A DNA stretch of 32,720 nt from JAKSPM01 sp964450645 (GCA_964450645.1 CAYVEB010000020.1:1-32720), one strand, 5' to 3'; positions 1 through 9,179 are shown, counted from the first letter of the stretch. Notes: a model not told the origin generated them from the sequence alone. Numbers and translations: made by a program.

Positions 1-799
1 TACCCTGGTTGCCGCTGCCGGAATTGATGACGACCGGCATCTCGCAGCCACTCATCCGCGCGTCGGATCCGGCAGCCGCCCACGCCTTTGCACGGTTAGA
101 GACGCTGTTTCCATTGGTGGACATCAGAATTTTTCCAATCGCCGCGCCGTATTTCCCGGTAAGACCTTCCTGGGCGATGGCAGTGTTGTAGTCGATTTGG
201 CGCTGGAGAATCTCCTGCACATCTTGAAGATTTGCCTCCTGCGCGAATTGGACGATGCGTTCCACAGTCAAGAGTGATCGGTCCGCCGGGGGGTTCTGAT
301 TTTCGCTGCGCGCGGAGGAGAACAGGATGGCCCCGTCTTTTTCGACAGATGTAATATTGGTGTGGCCGTCGAGAAGGGTTACCCGCACGCTGTGGCCGCT
401 GCCTTCCGCACGCACCGTGATTTCAAACACTCTGCCGGATTCGGACTGCTCCACGGCGATGTTCGCCTTTTCCAAATAGGCGGCGATCCGGGAAGCGTCG
501 CCGCCCGACAAGCCGGACAGAACCTCCAACTCCCGTTCCGCGTTCCCCGCAACAAACCCTGCCGCAACAGCCGCTTGAATTCCGCGCAGCCCACCAGTGT
601 GGGGAACAACGACGCTCTTGACATTTTTAATGATGTTGCCGCTGACTGTCACATGCGCCTGCTCAGGCAGGAAACCCAGGACTTTCCTCGCCACAGCCGC
701 CGCATAGGCCAAAGAACACGGCTCGGTGCAGCCCATGGCGGGGACGAGCTCTTCGCGCAGAATCTCCAAAAAGGTTTCGCTGATTTTCTTGTCTAACAT
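1..799 (-). CDS. L-cysteine desulfidase family protein (UPF0597 / YhaM-CyuA), C-terminus beyond window edge
   Basis: The frame opens at ATG 799 and runs off the left end after about 266 residues; the family is usually near 430, so about a third is missing. It starts MLDKKISETFLEIL, then has the family signature MGCTEPCSLAYAAA (Cys24, Cys28), VSGNIIKNVKSVVVPHTGG near 55-75, and MPVVINSGSGNQG at the window edge. Known family members (YhaM/CyuA, archaeal CdsB) break L-cysteine down to pyruvate, ammonia and sulfide with an oxygen-labile Fe-S cluster held by conserved cysteines, of which Cys24 is a likely ligand. It is often annotated as serine dehydratase alpha-like. The start is set by TGAGGTG four bases upstream of ATG. 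It is transcribed from its own sigma-A promoter about 80 bases upstream. Substrate is inferred from the family. Confidence 0.9.
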   Translation of the reverse strand, partial: MLDKKISETFLEILREELVPAMGCTEPCSLAYAAAVARKVLGFLPEQAHVTVSGNIIKNVKSVVVPHTGGLRGIQAAVAAGFVAGNAERELEVLSGLSGGDASRIAAYLEKANIAVEQSESGRVFEITVRAEGSGHSVRVTLLDGHTNITSVEKDGAILFSSARSENQNPPADRSLLTVERIVQFAQEANLQDVQEILQRQIDYNTAIAQEGLTGKYGAAIGKILMSTNGNSVSNRAKAWAAAGSDARMSGCEMPVVINSGSGNQG

Positions 800-882
800 G
801 GCACACCTCATACTTTTTGTCCGGTAAAAAAACGAAAAGGGCGCTGACTGAGGGATAGTGCTTGTTTTTTGCCCCCAAGACG

Positions 883-911
883 ATTATACCTCTTTCTCCG
901 GCAAATTTCAA
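883..911 (-). promoter_or_regulatory. sigma-A promoter of the cysteine desulfidase gene
   Basis: On the minus strand TTGAAA (906-911) is followed by a 17-base spacer and a perfect TATAAT (883-888). Transcription should start near 876, giving a leader of about 77 bases before ATG 799. The leader shows no strong hairpin, and the rest of 812-1060 shows no gene. Confidence 0.85.
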
Positions 912-1054
912 GAAAATGCTGCGGCTTTAACCCGAAATACGCATGAATTACACTTCTTTAACTGCTTAAATCAAAGCGAAAAAGGCGGAACCGCTGTGCC
1001 CAGGCCCAGCCAGTCACTTGTCTCGCCGCAGTGCGCGGGACTTCAATTTGCATA

Positions 1055-1092
1055 GAAAAATACCCCCAAGCAGGTTTTCGCCTGCTTGGGGG
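1055..1092 (-). terminator. intrinsic terminator after the SLH protease
   Basis: A perfect 12-bp stem, 1063-1074 paired with 1081-1092 (CCCCCAAGCAGG), encloses a 6-base loop. On the minus strand it is followed by TATTTTT. It lies about 40 bases beyond the protease stop codon, so it ends that transcript. Confidence 0.9.
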
Positions 1093-1129
1093 CACCCTTA
1101 TTTATGAGGTAAGCCTCATAGAGCGGGAA

Positions 1130-4100
1130 TTACTTGATGTTCGGGCAGGCATAGCTGCCGTTTTCGTAGGTCATGATGATCTGCGCAAACTCAGCACGGG
1201 TCGCGTTAACGCGCGGGTTCAGTCTGCCGTTATTCCCGGAGATAATTCCCTTGGAAACCGCCCACTTCATCGCGGACACAGCATAACTGCTGACGTCTCC
1301 CGTGTCTTTGAACTTGCTCAAATCTTCGTTGGAGGGCTGTCTGCCTTGGCTGCGCCAAAGGATGGAGACAACCTGTTCACGGGTGATCGGAGCCTCCGGA
1401 GCAAACGTAGTCGAATTTACACCGGAAACAATGCCTTCCGCCTGCGCCCAGGCAATCGCCTTGGAGTAGAACCGGCCGTCCGGTACATCCGTGAAGGTGG
1501 AACTGCCCTTCGCAGAAGGTTTGCCAGCTTCACGCCACAGAATCGTAACCATCTGGCCACGGGTCATCGCCGCATCCGGCGCAAAGGTCGTCTTGGTAAT
1601 GCCAACCATCAGGCCCTTGGAAACCATGTAGTCGATCGCTTCATGGTACCACTCCTTCGTGCAGTCGGTGAACTGTTCGACGTAGCAGGGGATCGGAGGA
1701 TTGTCTGGAGGATTGTCCGGAGGATTGTCCGGGGGATTTTCCGGACTCCTAAGGTCGATAACGACATCCTCTTCAACAGGATTCGCATCGGTGGGTTCGC
1801 CGTCCTCAAGAGCCGTGATCTTCACGGTCGTGAACAGTTCCTTCTCGTTCTTTTCGTCGTAGGTAAATACGAGATCCGCAATCGCGCTGTTCAGCTTCGT
1901 CGCGCTGGCAACCGCAACCGTAGCCGTGCCGTCGGCGGCCTTGGAACTATTCGCCGCAAAATACACGGTTTTGCCATCGATCTGCTTGAGCCGCAGAAGG
2001 TTCTGGTCGAAGTCAATCTTTGCAAGCGCGTTCGGCGTGTCAATTGCGTTCAAGGTCAGGGTGATGGTGTTGGTAACTGTGTCGATCACAACGCCGTCGT
2101 CAACGTCAGTCGTCTCCAGATTGTCAACCTCAACAGAATCCAGAGAACCGGTGGCGGAAATGCTCTCAATCTCCTCCTTGGAGATCGCTTTCGCGTTCAC
2201 AACCTCTTTCGTGACAAGCTCAGCCTGCGTCCAGCCCGTGTCAGAGCCGCCGGCAGCGGCGCCAGCGTTTTTGTGGACTTCAATGAACAGACCCGGCCAT
2301 ACGTCATCGCCAAAGTTGCCGAGCGTCCGGAAGTCAAACATCTCCTGGGTAAAGTCCATATCCAACTGGTAGACAATATTGGTGTTGCCGCTCTTAAGGG
2401 AAATATAGAACGCTCCGTCTTCCCCGATGACCATGTTGGAATACGGGATTCCGTTATCGGCATCATAGGTCATGTCTAAGTCAAGACCATAGAGGCTCAT
2501 CAGCATCGTGCGATTGCCTTCCTCGTCTTCATCCGCGACAAACATCTCCCATAGATAGCCGGTCGTCGTCAGCGCATAAATCTTGGTTTCACCGGTGTAC
2601 TGCTGGCCTTGGTTGTTCTCAGTCCAATGTTCGTCCTTCGAAGCAATTGCGAAGATATTACCGTATTGGCTAGAATAATCCCGAAGATCCCATCCGTATC
2701 CTTGAGGAGCGAGTTCATTGCCGGGATCCTCCGTGCAGATAATATCTTTCAGCGTATACACAAGGCCCAACTTCTCGGTATAGGACATATCATAGGGGAG
2801 CATCTCGCTATATACGCTTGCGGCAGACTGAACTTGCGATCCGCTCTCGTCCAGTTCGTAAATCGTGCCCTCCGCGTCAATGGCGAGGAAGTTGCCCTGG
2901 TCTTTGTAAGCGCAGAGCGCAACGGGGTAAACCGTTTCATCGGCTTCCTCCTGGCTGTATTCAAGCGTGCCGTTTTCGAAGTTCCAAGTAAAGAGCTTCG
3001 CATAGCCGGTCTCATCGCCCAGAACGCCGGTGCCGGTGACAGGCAGGGTGGAAACGGTCACTTCACACTGTGCGGTCACAGTAGGCGTCGCAGTCGACTT
3101 CGCAGTGATGTGCGCGGTGCCAACGTCAACCGCGGTGACCAAACCGGTCGTAGGATCGACAGACGCGATCGTCGGTTGATCAGACTCCCAGGTGACGGTC
3201 TTATCTCTCAGGTTGACCGGGCCAACCTTCGCGCTCAGCTGATAGGTGCTGCCCTTGAGCAGGTCGAGCGATTCGTCCGAAAGTGTGATCGTCTCTGCGG
3301 TGTCGGTGGGTTCCATGCCGACGAGGATCTCCTGCGTCGTCTCGTTGCCGGCGGCGTCTCTGACAATAACGGTATAGAGGTTCGGCGTCAAATCTTTGTT
3401 ATTGTCCCTTTGATCCCAGTACTTGTTACTGAGGGTAAGCAGTTTATAGTAGCCGTCAAATTCGACCGTGGCTTGCACGTTTGGTTCCGTAGCCGTAAAG
3501 TTGGGTTCGCCGCTCATGCTGCCGCTGGCAATATTGGGGTTAAATTCGCGAACCAGCGCTTCCTCCGCGTCGATCATCGTCACGTCAACAACAGAATTGT
3601 CGTCAGAAACAGTGGCGTAGACGTGATACTTGCCATCCACTTCTTTCGCTTCCAGTTTGTCAATAGCAGGAGGCGTCTGGTCGATTGTGAGGGTGGTGGT
3701 CAGGTACGCGCCCTTGCCCAGCTCTTTGTTGTCCTGTGTGGCAATGCCGTCCGTCAGCTCTTCCCAGTTATAGGTGCCGTCTGCTTCCGCGTAGAATTCC
3801 GGCGCCTCGATCAGAGAAACGGTAACCTTGGTCACATCCTCAGGGATTTCGGCCATAGCCGCCGCCCAGTCGATCGGCGCCTCGTTTACCATCGAGTAGC
3901 CAAGCTGGCCTTGGATGGTCGGTCTTACCCAGAGGCTGGCGCTATCATAGTAGCAGACACCGTAGTCCTTGCCCAGATCCTCCGACCGCCATGCAACCAC
4001 AGGCTTGCCATCTTCGCCTTCATAGCTGACCTGGATAATGCCGTTCCCGGCGTTCCGGATCGGCGTGAACCAATAAGCCAGGTCGTCAAGCTGGCTGCCG

Positions 4101-7100
4101 ACGGGAGAACCGTTCGGGTGAACGTACATGCCACCGTTGGCGTCAGTTTCAACAATGATGTTGGTCAGGCCTTCGTTGTACTTGTTGTCAAAGTGCGCGG
4201 ACGCGGCATAGGGGGAACGACCGCCAACCTCCTTGGATTGTTTCTGATACGCATCCCACCATTCTTCGTTCGTGCCGATTTCATACATAGACGAATCCGA
4301 CCAGCTGCCATAGTAGCCAAGGATGGTGATAGACTGGGCCGGGGCAATCACGCCCTCCTCCGTGGGAACAGGCTCCAGGGTAGTATAGCCTTCCACATAC
4401 GCGCCGACGGAATAGTCGGACAGTTTTTCATCCGTCAGTTCAATGCTTACACCAATTTTAACGGATCCATTGGCCGGCACAACGGCGGGAAGGGCCAGAA
4501 TCAGGTGTGCGTCATGGGTGGTATACTTTCCGTCGCCATCGAGGTCCGCAACCTTCAGGTTGAGCTGATCCGCGGTAACATTGCCGGCGATATACTCCAG
4601 CAAAAGCTGCGCATCTTGGCCATTGGTTCCGCCGTCGTTATTCACGTCGGCATCCATAAACTTGGCGGGGACGCCATTGACCGTGTAAGTAACGTTCGCG
4701 CTCAGCGGCGTCGTCGAAGTACTCAGGATTTCGCCCTCGATCGCCTGGGAGAACATATCCGTGGAGATATAGAAGCTCTGATCTTCATCGCTCATGTTAT
4801 AAGCGGTGAAGGAATAAGCGTATTTGCCTTCCCTGTTGAAGTCGTCGCCCAACTCGGCCTTCACCTTACCGTCCTTGGCGCCATCGACAACCAGATAGAT
4901 GGGCGTCGAGGTCGCGTTGCCGACGTTCGCCATGCCGGAGCCTTGCTGCATCACGGAATAGTAGTTGCCATTGGCGTCTTTCAGCGGAGTAGCGGTCCCC
5001 ATCAGCAGGGCCTGGGTCAGCGCACGAGCGTTCAGGTCGCTCGGAAGCTTCAGACCGTTGTCGGGAGCGGCAAGATATTCCTGAACCAGAGCGGCCATAC
5101 TGGTAATCTGCGGAGCAGCCATGGAGGTACCGCTCATCAGCTCGTAGGAAGTACCGCCTTCCACCGCGCCGTTGACAGACCAAATATTGCCGCCGGGCGC
5201 TGTAATTTCAGGCTTCAGCTCCAGTGCGCCGGTAATGCCCCAGGAACTGAAGGTACTCATCGTCTTATAGGGGGAGTCGTAGGGATGTACGGTGATTGTG
5301 CCATTAATGGTAAGCGTGCCGGTGATGTACTTGTATTGTGTGTCATCGACCGTAACAGTCTTCTGCTCGCTCTCGGGAACGGTATTCCAGATGCTATAGC
5401 CATCCGACTGCAAAATAGAGGCCACGGGAGCGCTTCCGGTATAGCCATCCAGAGCCATGCTGATCGTTCCGCTTGTATTGTTCGCCACAAAGGCGCCCGC
5501 CGCTCCGGCAGCATCAGCGGCTTTGGCCTTAGTAGCGAAGTCGGTTACGCCGCGCCAGGTGATGTAAATCTTGCCAGTTACGTCATCCCCGTTACTTTTC
5601 AGAGCGGTGAGAATTTCCGTGTCTTTACCGGCCGCGGTGTTTTCCACCATGAGGAAGGGAATTTCCGTACCGGTGAGATCCGGATCCAGCGTATCAAAGG
5701 TGGGCCCAAGACTGCCGTTGGTCCAGCCGAATTCGACATCGCCGACAGAACCGTACGGGCCAATAAATCCGTCGTTATCCACGGAAGCGACGGTAAACGC
5801 GTTGGTGTAGGAGCCGGATTCGCCGCCGGTGGCAAAGCTCACGCCGTCCTTATACAAGTCGCCCTTGGAGGAGTTCTCCGCCCAATAACCGGCGTTACCG
5901 GCGGAATAGACAACGACCGTATCGCTTTCCGTCAGCGTTTCCATGAGTTTGCTGTAGGGATCATCCGCGGAAACAGGCGTGGAGAAGCCGGGAATCGGAT
6001 AACCCAAAGACAGGTTGACAGCGTCCGCGCCCAGGATAATCGCGTCTTCGATGGCCGCTACGCAATCAGCGTCAAAGGCGCCGCCTTTTTGGCCGAACAC
6101 CTTCATGACCATCAGCTGCGCGTCGGGCGCGTTGCCCACCATCTTGACAGCCTCAAGCGCGTCTTCAAACACGCCATCCTTGTCCGTGTCGACAAGGCGG
6201 TTCGCAGCCGCGATACCGGAGACATGGGAGCCGTGCTCGCCTTCACTGTCGTTATCATGGGTGATGTCGACACCACCGTCAACGTAGTTCCAGCCGAAGG
6301 GAACCTTGCTGTCACGATAGAGCTGATCAACAGTCGCCTTATCTTCCTTAAACGCGTTCAGATCGCTCAGAAGGCCGGCAACCTCATCCTTGGTCAGCAG
6401 GTCAACGTCCGTAAACTCGGAAATCGCTTGCTCAAACGCCTCATCGTCAAAGGACTGATGATCGGTGTCCAAGCCGGTATCGACGACCGCAATCAGGGTA
6501 CCAGCACCGGTGTAGCCGGCATTCCAGGCGTTCGTCGTGCCGTTCATGCCGACGGAAATCGCCATGTTTGGCTCAAGCTCGCCGCCTACAGAAACGACGT
6601 CCGGAGAATACTGACGTTCCACAAACACGCTCGCAACGCCGGGGACAGCTTCGATGGCTTGAATGTCGCCCCGCCGGACGTTCGCGGAAATAATGTTTGC
6701 AGCCAGCGTCAGGTTCCAAACCACGTCGAGCTCTGCACCGCCCAGCACGGTTTTCTCAATGCGGCTGGTAACGCTCTTCTGCTCACGCTCCAGCTTATCA
6801 CGGTAAGCCATGGCAGAAGTGTTGTTCGCAATATTTTCCGTGCTGTAGCCCGCCGCGATCGTAGAGTCCTTTTCCAAAACGATGGAAACACGGACAATCT
6901 CGTCGGGATTTTGCAGAGTTTCCTCAGACAGTTTTGCTCCGTCACGCAGCTTGTTGGATGTATCCTTGATCGGCTCGGTAACCTGCACCGCGTTTTCAGC
7001 CGCGGCAGCAGCTTCCGCAGCTTCCGGGGTCGCAGCAAAAGCGGACAGCGAAAGACCCGCCAGCATGGAAACCGCCAACACAACTGCAAGCAAACGTCTA

Positions 7101-7120
7101 AGAACTGAATGTTTGCTCAT
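1130..7120 (-). CDS. cell-surface subtilisin-like serine protease (S8) with dockerin, Big_2 and SLH domains
   Basis: A 1996-residue secreted protease, presumably held on the S-layer or cell wall, where it would degrade proteins or process surface proteins. Residues 1-30 form a signal peptide ending SAFAA. An I9-like propeptide spans about 70-170. The subtilase domain has the full catalytic set: Asp214 in AVVDTG, His296 in EHGSHVSG, oxyanion Asn409 in SAGNAG, and Ser666 in MSGTSMAAP. A PA-like insert lies between His and Ser (about 475-600), as in lactocepin/C5a-peptidase types. A dockerin-like pair of calcium loops follows at about 823-876, a Big_2 domain at about 1275-1355, a possible cohesin-like beta domain at about 1660-1790, a PPDN-repeat linker near 1792-1810, and three SLH repeats to the end. 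ATG 7120 is preceded by AAGGATG. The adjacent PrsA-like foldase may help it fold. The endogenous substrate is unknown. Confidence 0.93.
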   Translation of the reverse strand: MSKHSVLRRLLAVVLAVSMLAGLSLSAFAATPEAAEAAAAAENAVQVTEPIKDTSNKLRDGAKLSEETLQNPDEIVRVSIVLEKDSTIAAGYSTENIANNTSAMAYRDKLEREQKSVTSRIEKTVLGGAELDVVWNLTLAANIISANVRRGDIQAIEAVPGVASVFVERQYSPDVVSVGGELEPNMAISVGMNGTTNAWNAGYTGAGTLIAVVDTGLDTDHQSFDDEAFEQAISEFTDVDLLTKDEVAGLLSDLNAFKEDKATVDQLYRDSKVPFGWNYVDGGVDITHDNDSEGEHGSHVSGIAAANRLVDTDKDGVFEDALEAVKMVGNAPDAQLMVMKVFGQKGGAFDADCVAAIEDAIILGADAVNLSLGYPIPGFSTPVSADDPYSKLMETLTESDTVVVYSAGNAGYWAENSSKGDLYKDGVSFATGGESGSYTNAFTVASVDNDGFIGPYGSVGDVEFGWTNGSLGPTFDTLDPDLTGTEIPFLMVENTAAGKDTEILTALKSNGDDVTGKIYITWRGVTDFATKAKAADAAGAAGAFVANNTSGTISMALDGYTGSAPVASILQSDGYSIWNTVPESEQKTVTVDDTQYKYITGTLTINGTITVHPYDSPYKTMSTFSSWGITGALELKPEITAPGGNIWSVNGAVEGGTSYELMSGTSMAAPQITSMAALVQEYLAAPDNGLKLPSDLNARALTQALLMGTATPLKDANGNYYSVMQQGSGMANVGNATSTPIYLVVDGAKDGKVKAELGDDFNREGKYAYSFTAYNMSDEDQSFYISTDMFSQAIEGEILSTSTTPLSANVTYTVNGVPAKFMDADVNNDGGTNGQDAQLLLEYIAGNVTADQLNLKVADLDGDGKYTTHDAHLILALPAVVPANGSVKIGVSIELTDEKLSDYSVGAYVEGYTTLEPVPTEEGVIAPAQSITILGYYGSWSDSSMYEIGTNEEWWDAYQKQSKEVGGRSPYAASAHFDNKYNEGLTNIIVETDANGGMYVHPNGSPVGSQLDDLAYWFTPIRNAGNGIIQVSYEGEDGKPVVAWRSEDLGKDYGVCYYDSASLWVRPTIQGQLGYSMVNEAPIDWAAAMAEIPEDVTKVTVSLIEAPEFYAEADGTYNWEELTDGIATQDNKELGKGAYLTTTLTIDQTPPAIDKLEAKEVDGKYHVYATVSDDNSVVDVTMIDAEEALVREFNPNIASGSMSGEPNFTATEPNVQATVEFDGYYKLLTLSNKYWDQRDNNKDLTPNLYTVIVRDAAGNETTQEILVGMEPTDTAETITLSDESLDLLKGSTYQLSAKVGPVNLRDKTVTWESDQPTIASVDPTTGLVTAVDVGTAHITAKSTATPTVTAQCEVTVSTLPVTGTGVLGDETGYAKLFTWNFENGTLEYSQEEADETVYPVALCAYKDQGNFLAIDAEGTIYELDESGSQVQSAASVYSEMLPYDMSYTEKLGLVYTLKDIICTEDPGNELAPQGYGWDLRDYSSQYGNIFAIASKDEHWTENNQGQQYTGETKIYALTTTGYLWEMFVADEDEEGNRTMLMSLYGLDLDMTYDADNGIPYSNMVIGEDGAFYISLKSGNTNIVYQLDMDFTQEMFDFRTLGNFGDDVWPGLFIEVHKNAGAAAGGSDTGWTQAELVTKEVVNAKAISKEEIESISATGSLDSVEVDNLETTDVDDGVVIDTVTNTITLTLNAIDTPNALAKIDFDQNLLRLKQIDGKTVYFAANSSKAADGTATVAVASATKLNSAIADLVFTYDEKNEKELFTTVKITALEDGEPTDANPVEEDVVIDLRSPENPPDNPPDNPPDNPPIPCYVEQFTDCTKEWYHEAIDYMVSKGLMVGITKTTFAPDAAMTRGQMVTILWREAGKPSAKGSSTFTDVPDGRFYSKAIAWAQAEGIVSGVNSTTFAPEAPITREQVVSILWRSQGRQPSNEDLSKFKDTGDVSSYAVSAMKWAVSKGIISGNNGRLNPRVNATRAEFAQIIMTYENGSYACPNIK
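1695..1742 (-). repeat. four 12-bp tandem repeats encoding the PPDN linker
   Basis: Four in-frame copies of a 12-mer (plus strand GGAGGATTGTCT/C; the last copy diverged) encode the Pro-Pro-Asp-Asn repeats just before the SLH domains. Copy number could change by slippage without breaking the frame, altering how far the protease stands off the wall. Confidence 0.85.
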
Positions 7121-7350
7121 TGTTTGTCATCCTTTCTTACATAGTTTGCACACTGGCAAATCCCGGGCAGCCTTCTGATCGCCATTGGCCAGCCATCGAT
7201 CGCCGCAGGCGCTCTTGTGCTCCCGGAACCGTCACCCCTTCCCCGCGCGGAAAATCCGGCGCGGGAAAAACGGCCGCCGTGTGTACGTGAATCATTCGGA
7301 AAACATGAGTTTCGGGTAAAATCCTCCTCATGGTTCCATGAATATAATTT
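7121..7350 (-). promoter_or_regulatory. long GC-rich 5' leader of the SLH protease mRNA
   Basis: About 220 bases separate the predicted transcription start (near 7344) from the protease ATG. The first bases are AT-rich, then it becomes GC-rich with runs such as CCGCGCCGG and GCGCGGGG that can pair. I recognise no known riboswitch class. A 64-codon frame (7137-7331, ATG after GAACC) lies in it, with an Arg/Pro-rich product that does not look like a real protein. Confidence 0.4.
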
Positions 7351-7379
7351 ATTTTAATTCTTGTTCATAAAAATGTCAA
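7351..7379 (-). promoter_or_regulatory. sigma-A promoter of the SLH protease
   Basis: On the minus strand a perfect TTGACA (7374-7379), a 17-base spacer and TAAAAT (7351-7356) sit in an AT-rich stretch. It is among the strongest-looking promoters in the window. Confidence 0.87.
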
Positions 7380-7474
7380 CGTTTTTTTAGATATTATTCT
7401 TTTTTTATGTAAATTGTTAAAACAACGCGCACACTCCCATTATAATTCGGGCAAAACAGCAATAACACGTATTC

Positions 7475-7726
7475 CTACCCCCATTTTTTTGCATTTTTGC
7501 CCGTTCTTCGGCAAAAAGCCGCGGCTGCCAAACGGCCAGCCGCGACGTTCTTCAAAAACCGCGCAGCCACCGGCTGCGTATTCCACTTTATATTTATACA
7601 GTATTCGAATCCAGCCTTGGGATCGCCCGCGCTATTCTGCAACCCGATCCACACCGTCTGCTTGTCGGAATAGTTCGTTATCGATTGTGCGGACAGCGCC
7701 GCGATATCCAGCTGTATCCTTTCCAT
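7475..7726 (-). CDS. possible small protein, 83 aa, unknown
   Basis: ATG 7726 follows GGAGG with 7 bases between. The frame begins MERIQLDIAALSAQSITNY and contains a protein-like stretch TVWIGLQNSAGDPKAG. I do not recognise a family. Against it, two terminator-like hairpins (7554-7578 and 7513-7544) lie inside the second half of the frame, and the C-terminal end is Ala/Arg/Lys-rich as expected for read-through of such hairpins. It may be a decayed gene or simply the 3' untranslated region of the foldase transcript. Confidence 0.25.
   Translation of the reverse strand: MERIQLDIAALSAQSITNYSDKQTVWIGLQNSAGDPKAGFEYCINIKWNTQPVAARFLKNVAAGRLAAAAFCRRTGKNAKKWG
7513..7544 (-). terminator. probable intrinsic terminator 2 downstream of the foldase gene
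   Basis: An 8-bp stem CGCGGCTG/CAGCCGCG (7520-7527 with 7537-7544) is followed on the minus strand by GCTTTTTG. It lies just beyond the first hairpin, as in tandem terminators, and insulates the protease promoter downstream. Confidence 0.6.
7554..7578 (-). terminator. probable intrinsic terminator 1 downstream of the foldase gene
   Basis: A 7-bp GC-rich stem (7562-7568 with 7572-7578, loop of 3) is followed on the minus strand by CGGTTTTTG. It would end the foldase transcript about 250 bases after its stop codon. Confidence 0.55.
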
Positions 7727-7784
7727 CCAGAATCCTCCACCTTCCAAGCCGGCCCGCTCCTCGGCTCCCCAGCCAGACGCAAGC

Positions 7785-7816
7785 GCCGTGAAGCCACGCT
7801 CGCGCAGCTTCACGGC
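7785..7816 (-). other. hairpin just after the foldase stop codon
   Basis: A perfect 10-bp inverted repeat GCCGTGAAGC/GCTTCACGGC (7785-7794 with 7807-7816) encloses a 12-base loop and begins 7 bases after the foldase stop. No T-run follows, so it is more likely an mRNA 3'-end stabiliser or Rho-related element than an intrinsic terminator. Confidence 0.5.
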
Positions 7817-7823
7817 TAATAGA

Positions 7824-9179
7824 TTATTCGGTTGTCGGCACTGTTACGCTCGCCGTAACCACGTCGCAGATCACCATATCCAGGCAGTCATAGGTAAAGG
7901 TATACTGCCCGGCGACATGCTCGCTCAGCTCGCTCAACTGTTTGTTGGTCAGATCCGCCTTTGCCGTGTCGTACCAATGATAGTTTTCTGTTTTGCCGGA
8001 GAAATACATAATGTGATAGCCATATGTGGTCTTCACAATCCCATTGTCGCCCACTTCGCGGCTGGCGTCAAAGCACCAATCGTTAAACTCTTCCACCATC
8101 TGGCCCGGATACACGTCCTCATAAAGGCCGCCCGCTTCACCGTTGCTGTCCGCCGTGTACTCCTTCGCCAACGTCCCGAAGTTCTCCTCGGTGGGGTCCT
8201 CCTGCCAAAGAGCATAGATCCGGTTGGCCTCTTCCTCGGCGGCTGCCCATTCTTCATCGGTATAGCCATCATTGGTGCCGTCCCCGTCGGTGTCCACCGT
8301 GTAGCTGTCAGCCGGGCGAACCAAAATGTGGCGGACATTGACATTGGGCGTGTCGGATTTTGTGATGCCGCTTTCGGCATAGCTCTCCGCGTTTTGATCG
8401 AAATAGGCCTCAATCTCTTCGTCCGTGGGAACGCACTGAGGCGTCAGAACCTCTTGGAAATAGGCGTACGCGGTGGTATACGTTTTCATATAACTCATAT
8501 AGTCTTCCAAAGTCGTGCCGGAGCCAAACGAGAGCTGAATAAATTCATCCGGGCTGCTGAGGCCATTGTCGGCGGCGTTGCTTTCCACCGTCGACGGCAG
8601 CGTGTCCAAGCTCTCCTGATAGCTCTCAGGCAGAACAAAGCCCTCTTCCTCGGCGGCCAACTCCAGACCCTTATAAAACGCGTAGCTGGTCATCGCGCTC
8701 TGCAGAAAATACTGCTCCCAGCTCATGGACTCGGAATTCTCGTCGTTTTCATCGATCGGCGTCATGGCCGCTTGCAGATTCAAGGCTTTATTGGTGTCCA
8801 GCCCCATATAGGCGGCGTAAGAACCCCACTCCGAGTTCAGGAAATTATAAAACTCCGTCCAAAAATAGATGTTCAACTCCCCGTTGGTCAGCGAGCCGCC
8901 GTCAAAATGGATGACCTCTTTCTTCATATCCGCGTCGCCCGGCGTTGCAGACGTCGTGGCATAAGACGCCTTCGCGGCGGCGCTCGACGGGTCGCCAGTC
9001 CCAACCGGCATAAAGTCGGCTTCCTCTTCCGACGGATCTGTAGACGCATCGGCGTTCGTTGTGGACGGCTCCGTTTCGTCATCGGAATTCTTCGAACAGC
9101 CCAACATCCCGACGCACAGCGCCAGAATCATCAGGCAGACCAAAGTCAGGCGCAGAATGTTTCGTATCGTATGTTTCAT
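7824..9179 (-). CDS. PrsA/SurA-like parvulin-type peptidyl-prolyl isomerase lipoprotein
   Basis: A 451-residue exported foldase. Residues 1-27 are a signal peptide and Cys28 (GMLGC) is the likely lipidated residue, which would fix the protein to the outer face of the membrane. A Ser/Thr/Glu/Asp-rich linker follows, then a helical SurA-N-like region (about 95-265). The parvulin domain (about 278-420) shows NVRHILV, FGTLAKEYTADSNGEAGG and YGYHIMYFSG, the usual core strands and His. A short acidic DTDGDGTNDG insert, resembling a calcium loop, interrupts the domain. PrsA proteins assist folding of secreted proteins after translocation; the neighbouring giant protease on the same strand is an obvious client, although each gene has its own promoter. 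The ribosome site (AAGTGAG) is weak. Confidence 0.88.
   Translation of the reverse strand: MKHTIRNILRLTLVCLMILALCVGMLGCSKNSDDETEPSTTNADASTDPSEEEADFMPVGTGDPSSAAAKASYATTSATPGDADMKKEVIHFDGGSLTNGELNIYFWTEFYNFLNSEWGSYAAYMGLDTNKALNLQAAMTPIDENDENSESMSWEQYFLQSAMTSYAFYKGLELAAEEEGFVLPESYQESLDTLPSTVESNAADNGLSSPDEFIQLSFGSGTTLEDYMSYMKTYTTAYAYFQEVLTPQCVPTDEEIEAYFDQNAESYAESGITKSDTPNVNVRHILVRPADSYTVDTDGDGTNDGYTDEEWAAAEEEANRIYALWQEDPTEENFGTLAKEYTADSNGEAGGLYEDVYPGQMVEEFNDWCFDASREVGDNGIVKTTYGYHIMYFSGKTENYHWYDTAKADLTNKQLSELSEHVAGQYTFTYDCLDMVICDVVTASVTVPTTE

Noticed and set aside
1695..1742. Tandem 12-bp repeats as a possible CRISPR or intergenic satellite
   Set aside because: They are in frame inside the protease gene and encode the PPDN linker; there are no spacers.
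2609..7108. A 1499-codon open frame on the plus strand antisense to the protease (and a 482-codon one at 1031-2479)
   Set aside because: They mirror the GC-rich codon use of the protease; products are Arg/Val/Gly-rich with no domains and no ribosome sites, while the minus-strand protein has a full catalytic triad and recognised domains.
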